The notes under the pieces are model-generated. The model saw nothing but the letters and a program-made list of their open reading frames with translations. It was not told the origin of the DNA and did no database searches. This document shows positions 1 to 5,251 of a DNA stretch of 5,251 bases, one piece after another. Origin of the DNA: Bacteroidota bacterium (GTDB lineage Bacteria > Bacteroidota > Rhodothermia > Balneolales > HLUCCA01); assembly GCA_003448835.1 (NCBI GenBank), contig DLXM01000248.1:1-5251 (forward strand). The letters are read 5' to 3'. Every line of letters begins with the position of its first letter. Within the stretch, counting starts at the first letter, position 1. The position numbers were made by a program, and so were the translations under genes.

Positions 1-717
1 GATGTTGACTTCTTGTCCTACTAGTTCATCGGATTCTGCGATTGCTAAAAATCCTGCGACCGTGTCTTTTACGAACAGTAAATCACGAGTTGGAATCAAG
101 TCACCCAATTTGATTTCATTTTTACCACTTAACAGCTGTGTGATTATCGTGGGGATCACCGCTCTTGCAGATTGCCTCGGTCCGTATGTATTAAAAGGGC
201 GAGCGATAGTTACCGGAAGATTAAAGCTCCGATAAAAGGACTCTGCGATATGATCAGCACCAATTTTAGTTGCGGAATATGGCGATTGCCCCTGTTTTGG
301 ATGAAGTTCAGTAATTGGGACAAATTGTGCGGTTCCATAGACCTCAGAGGTTGAAGTCACGATGACTCGTTTGGTTCCCAGGTCTTTAGCTGCCTGCAGA
401 ACATTTAGAGTACCTTTGATATTGGTATCGACGTAGCTGTCGGGAGAATGATAACTAAAAGGAATTGCAATTAATGCGGCCAGGTGATAAACAATATCAA
501 TCCCATCCATTGCAGTTCGCACCCCATTAGGATCACGAATATCACCGGTAAATACATCCAGTTTTGATTTTAGATCCGCTGGAAAAGAATCAATCCATCC
601 CCAACTATTAAACGAATTGTAGTAACAAAAAGCACGGACGTCATGTCCTTGTAGAACTAAAGCTTCCGTTAAATGACTTCCAATAAATCCGTCGGCACCG
701 GTTACAAGGACTTTCAT
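1..717 (-). CDS. legB: LegB-like NAD-dependent sugar-nucleotide 4,6-dehydratase (SDR superfamily), 3' end outside window
   Basis: Extended short-chain dehydrogenase/reductase predicted to convert a nucleotide-linked hexose or N-acetylhexosamine to its 4-keto-6-deoxy form in the cytoplasm using bound NAD, the first step towards an unusual surface sugar. The 239 visible codons start MKVLVTGADGFIGSH, with the Rossmann motif TGADGFIG at residues 6-13. D59-I60 ends the usual GD[IV] motif, and HLAAL is at 78-82. The active-site segment is TSTSEVYG at 121-128, followed by Y147 and K151 of YxxxK, and the substrate-site motif RPFNTYGPRQ at 173-182. The SNSWGW-like segment at 34-41 (SFNSWGW) and SARAVIPTIITQ at 183-194 resemble the LegB family, known from legionaminic-acid and related amino-sugar pathways; the exact substrate is inferred. 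Family members run to roughly 320-335 residues, so about 90 are missing beyond the left edge. The ATG directly follows the stop codon of the chain-length gene, so the two are probably co-translated. A UDP-glucuronate decarboxylase or simple epimerase is the main alternative. The gene symbol is by resemblance only. [Confidence was absent from the original answer; the 0 here is a placeholder required by the schema, not an estimate.]. Confidence 0.
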   Translation of the reverse strand, partial: MKVLVTGADGFIGSHLTEALVLQGHDVRAFCYYNSFNSWGWIDSFPADLKSKLDVFTGDIRDPNGVRTAMDGIDIVYHLAALIAIPFSYHSPDSYVDTNIKGTLNVLQAAKDLGTKRVIVTSTSEVYGTAQFVPITELHPKQGQSPYSATKIGADHIAESFYRSFNLPVTIARPFNTYGPRQSARAVIPTIITQLLSGKNEIKLGDLIPTRDLLFVKDTVAGFLAIAESDELVGQEVNI

Positions 718-1893
718 TTAATCATCTTTGTTTCGAATAGTATGAATAACGTTTCTGAACGGCTGTTTAAGTAATAAAAATGTCACAGCAAAAACAAAAC
801 CTACAAACACATACCCAATTATAAATGATATTCTATTAGGTCTGGATTTTGAGGTTGGATAAAGTGGCTCTTGTAATACATTTATTACTGGCGTTTCAGT
901 TTGCAATTTAATTCGAGCTTGTTCTAATTGTTCAGAGAGGCTACTAAAAACACTGAATGCAAGATTGTATTCGTTTTGTAAGTTTTGTTCATTTGAACGT
1001 GCTGATGCAGTCAAATTACCTTGATTTTGATCCCGAAAAGTTGCCAACTTACTTTGTTCTTCCTCAAATTTCAATTTAGCTTCTTCATGCCTTTTCTCAA
1101 TAAAATTAAGATTTTGACGTGATTTTTCTGTACGGTAAGTAGTAAGATATTCACTTAATCTTTCGGTAACAAAAACCGTAATTTGAGCAGAAATCTCCGG
1201 AGATTGTGTAGTTACAGAAATAGTAAGAATTCCATTTTGTAGATCTCTGTCATTTGAAATAGATTGTCTAAGTCCACTTATTGCACTGAGTTCATTTGGA
1301 ATAATACGTTTATACGGTTCATTACTCCAATCGGGTAAATCTGTCGGTTCTGACTTAGGTCGAAACCAACCAATAATCTGAAAAGGTAAACCAACAGTAT
1401 ATTTAGTTATTTGATTCGATTTGTAATATTCATTATAGTATTCTTGTATAGTAATACTATCATTGATAGATGCATAAAAGACATTTCTTGTTATGATCTC
1501 ATGTAAAAAATCAATACTTGTCAAAATTTCTGGATAAATCTGAACAGGTAATACATCTGTTCCAACACTATTTGAAGCACCCCCTAAACCAAATTGAGCT
1601 GCCAAACCCCCTAAGCGACCCAAATTTGATGTTTGCCCTTGTGTTTCGGGTAATAATTTAACACTCGATGCATATTCATTGGGAGTCATAAAGGCAATAA
1701 TCACACCTATTAAAAAGAATAGTCCAACAATTTTAAACAATGTATATCTATTATCATATATTTGTTTTAAAAGTTCGATTGAATCAATTTGTATGTCAGC
1801 TTTGTTACTGTCCTGATATACATCAACTGATTGAACAGAATTACTTCTAATTTCCCTGTCTAATTTGATTTGATCTTTTTCGAAATTAGTCAT
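718..1893 (-). CDS. Wzz/PCP-family polysaccharide chain-length determinant protein
   Basis: Inner-membrane polysaccharide co-polymerase predicted to set polymer length and link the polymerase to the outer-membrane exporter. The 391-residue protein has the family layout: a short cytoplasmic N-terminus, a first membrane segment at about 51-69 (TLFKIVGLFFLIGVIIAFM), a large periplasmic part, and a second membrane segment at about 355-375. A Pro-rich motif just before the second segment (EPLYPTSKSRPNR, 342-354) is characteristic of Wzz proteins. A Gly/Leu-rich stretch (SNLGRLGGLAAQFGLGG, 89-105) and LPVQIYPEIL (115-124) are also typical. Residues about 258-335 are charged and helical, a likely coiled coil. 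No tyrosine-kinase domain follows the second segment, unlike Wzc-type proteins, and only about 16 residues remain, without a Tyr-rich tail. The ATG at 1893 is preceded by A-rich sequence and no clear Shine-Dalgarno site. The gene begins 33 bases after wza ends. It is more AT-rich than its flanking genes. Confidence 0.93.
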   Translation of the reverse strand: MTNFEKDQIKLDREIRSNSVQSVDVYQDSNKADIQIDSIELLKQIYDNRYTLFKIVGLFFLIGVIIAFMTPNEYASSVKLLPETQGQTSNLGRLGGLAAQFGLGGASNSVGTDVLPVQIYPEILTSIDFLHEIITRNVFYASINDSITIQEYYNEYYKSNQITKYTVGLPFQIIGWFRPKSEPTDLPDWSNEPYKRIIPNELSAISGLRQSISNDRDLQNGILTISVTTQSPEISAQITVFVTERLSEYLTTYRTEKSRQNLNFIEKRHEEAKLKFEEEQSKLATFRDQNQGNLTASARSNEQNLQNEYNLAFSVFSSLSEQLEQARIKLQTETPVINVLQEPLYPTSKSRPNRISFIIGYVFVGFVFAVTFLLLKQPFRNVIHTIRNKDD

Positions 1894-1926
1894 TTTATTT
1901 AATTTGAAGCCTGTTTTATAAAAACA

Positions 1927-4392
1927 TCATCTACTTAAGCGATCTATTGCAGTCATAATTGTTGCTGTCATGCTAACTACCATAGATGATAGTGATACAA
2001 TCTCTTGCGGTGATAGTCTATTACTTTCGCCTTTAAATGGGACCACAATTTCTGCACCGGGTTCAATATCGGGTCTGTCTACTGTCATCCATAAAAATCT
2101 GCGACTACGATCTACGTCTCCATTGGCATAGACTACAAAGGATCGTTTTTTGAGTGCCTGTTCACTTAATCCTCCTGCTCGATTTATATAATAACTGTAA
2201 TTTGCACCCGGAACATACCGTACTTCAACTTCCTGCATAACTGCACCAGTGACTCTTACAGTTTGAGCCAGTTTGGGGATGCGAATTACATCGCCTTCTC
2301 GTACATAGAGATTTTCCCTGGAGTTTGTATTTCGTAATGCCGTTTCTAGGTCTATTCCAATACGCGTGGTTGCATCACGTTTGAGCGAATCTACTTGAAC
2401 TGAATCGGAATTCACCGAGTCATTTATAAAATTGTAATCAACATTCGCTCGATCAATAGCACTTTGTTGACGAGTGATCCTGGAACCTCGAACATAAGCT
2501 TCATTCGTCAAACCTCCTGCACGGGCTACAATATCACTCAAACGTTCGTTACGACTAATGATAGCATATGTGCCGGGATATCTTACTTCGCCCTCAACGG
2601 TTATATATTGTTGTACCTGGAAATCTGGTCGGCGGTGGATAAATACAAAATCGTACGGTTGTAATACGAAATTCATTATATCCGATGATTCGGATAGTAA
2701 ACTATCGATTCCAAGCGTTATCGTTTCTACAATTTTGCCGGTCGTGCTGAAATCTTCGCTTCTACGAGATATTTCTATTCGTGACAACTCCGCTGAATCT
2801 CGGAAACCATTGGCTTTAAGGACCAAATCCTGTAATGTCATGTTTTCCAACCAAACAAATACTCCGCCATCACGCACAGACCCCGCAATTTCAACAACAG
2901 CTTCATCACGGAGATCCCGAACACCACGTATGATTATTTCATCTTCTCGCTGTAGAAGAATATCATGTTGATATGGATTTGAAAGTACATCAGAAACATT
3001 AAAAGATAATTGCTCAAAACTAAGATCTGGTTTTACTCGATTAATTAGTCCCCGTGTCATGAAAGCATCCGGACGTAATCCATCGGCTTCTGCAATTAAT
3101 TGACTGAGGGTCATCCCATCTTTGAGTTCAAAATCACCGGGACGCCAGACTGCACCTGAAATTATGACGCGATTTTCGTACCGATCCAGTATTTCAGGAA
3201 TTCGAATTTCATCCCCATTCATCAGGACAAAATCACTATATAATTCACTCGGTAACGTAACAATACGCCGTTGTGTATCTGTCTGGCGATGAATCTGAGC
3301 TTGTTTTTTGTAGGCTTTGCTGGTAAATCCACCTGACATATTTACTAAATCTTGATACGTATTAGATCTGTTTAGCTCGTAAATCGCGGGGCGAAGGACT
3401 TCACCCTCAATACTAACTCTGGATTCATACGGTAATACCTGAATTACATCCTGATCTCTTAGTCGAATATTATCAGTCTGATCTCCGTTCAATAAAAAAT
3501 CGTAGAGATCCAGTTCAGTTACAATTTCATTACCTCGAATGACTCGTATCTTACGAAAACTCCCAATGCTGTTAGGTCCACCGGAAGAGTACAAGGCATT
3601 AAACACAGTTGAAAGTGAGGAAATTGAATAGGTTCCTGGCCCTCGAACTTCTCCGGTAACTGTTACTGATATGGTTCGAACACGACCTAAAGAAACTTCT
3701 GCAAAGGTGGTAGGTTGTCCATTGCTGGGTCTAAGGCCACCATAAAGCTGGGATAATTGTCCCATTAGTCGCTCAGTTGCAGCCTCTATGGTCAATCCAT
3801 TCACATAAACCGGACCACGATTTTGTAAATTTACGGTGCCTTCCGGACTAACCGTTAGATTCAATTGATCAGTTCGGTCACCCCATATAGTAATGATGAG
3901 TTGATCACCGGCACCTAATTGATAATTTACCGGAGTTGGTATGTTTAGCGACGGCGTTAAATTCAATCCACGATTTTGAAATAATTCAGCTCCAAAAACC
4001 TTAGTTAATCGAGTAGAGTCTGCTTTGGTTTCTTGCGTAGTAGTAGTATCTGATTCTATTTGTTGTTCAAGCCGTCCGAGATCTTGCGCTTCATTGACTT
4101 TAACTTCGTCTTGTAAACTTGCAATACGATTGCGAATTTCCTGAGCTTCTGCTGCCGGAAGTCCACGGGTCATTGCCAGTTGAAATGCCTGTTCAACACT
4201 TATTCCTTCTGCCTGTGCTCTACTTAGAAAAGATTTTAATTGTTCATCTGAAATATCTGCTGAACGAACATTAGATAAATTATTGGCATTTAGATTGGCT
4301 TGCGCGGACAAATCGGTCGAGAATCCGATAATTAGAAGTGATATCGAAAATACAATTTTTAGTAGTAATCTGTTAGACAGTCTGTGTTGCAT
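1927..4392 (-). CDS. Wza-type outer-membrane polysaccharide export protein with six SLBB-like repeats
   Basis: Predicted periplasmic and outer-membrane channel subunit that passes capsule or exopolysaccharide to the cell surface. I start it at the ATG at 4392 (821 residues). A TTG 24 bases upstream would give 829 residues but adds a poorer signal-peptide N-region. The signal peptide is residues 1-32: basic start MQHRLSNR, hydrophobic core, then AQA as a signal peptidase I site. There is no cysteine anywhere, so it is not a lipoprotein like E. coli Wza. Residues about 46-112 look helical and charged. The Poly_export domain begins near NYQLGAGDQLIITIWGDR (156-173). SLBB-like repeats start near 243 (VTGEVRGPGTYSI), 326 (IEGEVLRPAIYEL), 409 (ISGAVWRPGDFEL), 500 (IAGSVRDGGVFVW), 597 (VEGEVRYPGTYAI) and 712 (VTGAVMQEV, degenerate). 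A hydrophobic C-terminal helix at about 793-815 may form the outer-membrane pore, as in Wza. It is about twice the length of E. coli Wza because of extra repeats. It leads a tight cluster with the chain-length and dehydratase genes. Confidence 0.93.
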   Translation of the reverse strand: MQHRLSNRLLLKIVFSISLLIIGFSTDLSAQANLNANNLSNVRSADISDEQLKSFLSRAQAEGISVEQAFQLAMTRGLPAAEAQEIRNRIASLQDEVKVNEAQDLGRLEQQIESDTTTTQETKADSTRLTKVFGAELFQNRGLNLTPSLNIPTPVNYQLGAGDQLIITIWGDRTDQLNLTVSPEGTVNLQNRGPVYVNGLTIEAATERLMGQLSQLYGGLRPSNGQPTTFAEVSLGRVRTISVTVTGEVRGPGTYSISSLSTVFNALYSSGGPNSIGSFRKIRVIRGNEIVTELDLYDFLLNGDQTDNIRLRDQDVIQVLPYESRVSIEGEVLRPAIYELNRSNTYQDLVNMSGGFTSKAYKKQAQIHRQTDTQRRIVTLPSELYSDFVLMNGDEIRIPEILDRYENRVIISGAVWRPGDFELKDGMTLSQLIAEADGLRPDAFMTRGLINRVKPDLSFEQLSFNVSDVLSNPYQHDILLQREDEIIIRGVRDLRDEAVVEIAGSVRDGGVFVWLENMTLQDLVLKANGFRDSAELSRIEISRRSEDFSTTGKIVETITLGIDSLLSESSDIMNFVLQPYDFVFIHRRPDFQVQQYITVEGEVRYPGTYAIISRNERLSDIVARAGGLTNEAYVRGSRITRQQSAIDRANVDYNFINDSVNSDSVQVDSLKRDATTRIGIDLETALRNTNSRENLYVREGDVIRIPKLAQTVRVTGAVMQEVEVRYVPGANYSYYINRAGGLSEQALKKRSFVVYANGDVDRSRRFLWMTVDRPDIEPGAEIVVPFKGESNRLSPQEIVSLSSMVVSMTATIMTAIDRLSR

Positions 4393-4454
4393 GTGTTCGG
4401 GATAAAGTGCAGTCAAATTACGATTCTATGTTTGTTATATAGTGTCTCAATATA

Positions 4455-4485
4455 CAAAATTGTTCCTTTTAAATGGATTATCAAA
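4455..4485 (-). promoter_or_regulatory. Candidate Bacteroidota-type promoter for the wza operon
   Basis: Read on the minus strand, TTTG (4485-4482) is followed after 19 bases by CAATTTTG (4462-4455). This matches the known Bacteroidota pattern of a TTTG -33 box and a TAnnTTTG -7 box with a spacer near 19, with one mismatch (C for T at the first -7 base). Transcription would start near 4450, giving a leader of roughly 60 bases before the wza ATG. The region is AT-rich, so a chance match is possible, and the assignment assumes a Bacteroidota-like sigma factor. Confidence 0.35.
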
Positions 4486-4516
4486 AATTGTAAATCGATT
4501 TTTCGCAGCTTCGCCA

Positions 4517-4563
4517 ATGTCAGTCCCATACAAGCATTTTTTGCGCTCTGCTTGGACTGTCAT
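4517..4563. repeat. Bulged inverted repeat (possible RNA hairpin or operator)
   Basis: On the plus strand, ATG at 4517-4519 pairs with CAT at 4561-4563. After one T-T mismatch, CAGTCC (4521-4526) pairs with GGACTG (4554-4559). A five-base bulge (4527-4531) follows, then AAGCA (4532-4536) pairs with TGCTT (4549-4553). The loop is 12 bases with a run of six T. This gives 14 pairs in total and is the most structured element of the gap. No T-run follows it on either strand, so it is not a standard intrinsic terminator. It lies upstream of the candidate promoter, so it could be a regulator site or a 3' structure of the preceding transcript. Confidence 0.5.
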
Positions 4564-4701
4564 CTGGCTCTTTTGAATAATTTGTTAAGATAGGGGCATG
4601 AGATGTAAATGTGAAGATATATTTATGCGAATTTTGGGTTAATTTGTGCGATTTTCAGATCGAATTTGGATTTAAATATCATTAATTATCATAGACTTAT
4701 A

Positions 4702-5251
4702 CTACGATTTTAACCGATTTTTAATCCGATTTAGTAAACTCAACATGCCAGATGATTTTGGATATCTCTGGAATCGATGATATGTCCAATAATGTCGTAC
4801 ATAAAGCCTTAAAGCATTAATTTTAGATACGGTTGGATCTATACCACTTAATCTCATTTTATGCTTTGACCATGCTGCATCTGATGTCCGCACCTCAGCT
4901 AATTCCCACCTATTGATAACTTGTTTTAAAATATCTTGGGTTAATGAATTGGTTTTAGACACCCTTTGTTTTTTTAAATCTATCGATTTAGTAGCAGCCA
5001 GGTTTTGTAATTCCTGATTGATTTTTGTGTCGTCCTGTATGAATTGTTCGGCTTCAGCTTCTATTTTTGAACCAATAATCTGGTCCTTTGAAACAAATTC
5101 CAACATAGAAAAGCCCAATAAGACTGCTCGATTTATTTTGAAATGGTGCGACTTTTCCATGGTTTCATCCATATCGATTATGGAACCAAACTCACGTTGA
5201 AATGCCCATAAATCAGCAATAAATTTTAATTTGCTCCATCTTTCAACGCCT
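4702..5251 (-). CDS. Nucleotidyltransferase-family protein (PF14907-like), C-terminal part; 5' end outside window
   Basis: The frame has no stop up to the right edge (first complete codon ends at 5250), so the gene is cut at its 5' end and 182 residues are visible. The ATG at 5172 (visible residue 27) is probably internal: the 26 codons before it encode GVERWSKLKFIADLWAFQRE and onward, which reads as ordinary protein. This resembles the C-terminal half of the poorly characterised nucleotidyltransferase family PF14907 (NTP_transf_5), where a WxRLKWIADV-like motif (here WSKLKFIADL, 5-14) precedes a hydrophobic helix like RAVLLGFSMLEFV (visible residues about 41-53). The catalytic N-terminal part lies outside the window, so neither activity nor residues can be checked. 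The C-terminus is basic (RIKNRLKS). Such genes are often found in exopolysaccharide clusters, which fits the neighbours. The family assignment is by recalled motif resemblance. The stop is TAG at 4704-4702, 309 bases before wza starts. Confidence 0.6.
   Translation of the reverse strand, partial: GVERWSKLKFIADLWAFQREFGSIIDMDETMEKSHHFKINRAVLLGFSMLEFVSKDQIIGSKIEAEAEQFIQDDTKINQELQNLAATKSIDLKKQRVSKTNSLTQDILKQVINRWELAEVRTSDAAWSKHKMRLSGIDPTVSKINALRLYVRHYWTYHRFQRYPKSSGMLSLLNRIKNRLKS

Larger units (their letters stand above)
4393..4701. other. 309-base AT-rich intergenic region upstream of wza
   Basis: This gap lies between the stop codon of the right-hand gene and the wza start. No credible gene was found on either strand; the one plus-strand open frame here (4384-4593) overlaps the wza start and has no recognisable features. 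It holds a candidate Bacteroidota-type promoter (4455-4485), a bulged inverted repeat (4517-4563), and a very AT-rich stretch (about 4594-4700) with several similar AAATTCG-like words. I saw no intrinsic terminator with a T-run on the minus strand, so readthrough from the upstream gene is possible. Confidence 0.8.

Noticed and set aside
2..354. Plus-strand open frames of 77 and 60 codons
   Set aside because: They lie antisense to the dehydratase, whose minus-strand frame carries clear Rossmann and YxxxK motifs; the plus-strand products show no domain features.
1912..1926. Small palindrome TGTTTT-ATA-AAAACA between wza and wzz
   Set aside because: Six mostly A-T pairs with a three-base loop make a weak stem with no T-run terminator; it is too likely by chance in a 33-base AT-rich spacer, and operon continuity is expected here.
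2464..2971. Two overlapping plus-strand open frames inside wza
   Set aside because: They are antisense to conserved SLBB repeats and encode low-complexity Ser/Thr/Arg-rich peptides with no recognisable features.
4384..4593. Plus-strand 69-codon open frame in the upstream gap
   Set aside because: It overlaps the wza start region on the opposite strand, runs through the inverted repeat, and has no convincing ribosome site or family resemblance.
4393..4701. Possible CRISPR, tRNA, attachment site, riboswitch or enterobacterial JUMPstart/ops element
   Set aside because: I saw no regularly spaced repeats, cloverleaf, insertion-sequence ends or GGCGGTAGCGT-like ops word in the gap.
5018..5200. Plus-strand 60-codon open frame at the right edge
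   Set aside because: It is antisense to the nucleotidyltransferase-like frame, which is continuous to the window edge.

Overview
The window holds one run of minus-strand genes from a cell-surface polysaccharide locus. In transcription order (high to low coordinates) it contains: the C-terminal part of a nucleotidyltransferase-family (PF14907-like) protein, open at the right edge (4702-5251); a 309-base AT-rich gap (4393-4701); a long outer-membrane polysaccharide export protein of the Wza type with six SLBB-like repeats (1927-4392); a Wzz/PCP chain-length determinant with two membrane segments (718-1893); and the first 239 codons of a LegB-like NAD-dependent sugar-nucleotide 4,6-dehydratase, cut by the left edge (1-717). 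The plus strand has no gene I can support.

The organism is a diderm (Gram-negative) bacterium, since it encodes an outer-membrane exporter with a signal peptide. Moderate-to-low GC, A-rich sequence before the start codons in place of clear Shine-Dalgarno sites, a promoter-like pair resembling the Bacteroidota TTTG / TAnnTTTG type, and the long multi-SLBB Wza all suggest Bacteroidota or a relative such as Balneolota/Rhodothermota. This is inference; no taxonomic marker gene is present.

The Wza protein and the Wzz protein should form the envelope-spanning export and length-control machinery. The dehydratase would start synthesis of an activated amino- or deoxy-sugar for the polymer; its close relatives sit in legionaminic-acid-type pathways. 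The three genes are tightly packed: 33 bases separate wza from wzz, and the wzz stop codon abuts the dehydratase start codon (TAAATG). They therefore probably form one operon whose biosynthetic genes continue beyond the left edge. The gap upstream of wza holds a candidate promoter and a bulged 14-pair inverted repeat.

I found no clearly new biological system. The points most worth a second look are the inverted repeat and promoter ahead of wza, the unannotated upstream extension of the right-edge gene, the sharp base-composition steps between neighbouring genes, and the zero-gap wzz-dehydratase junction.
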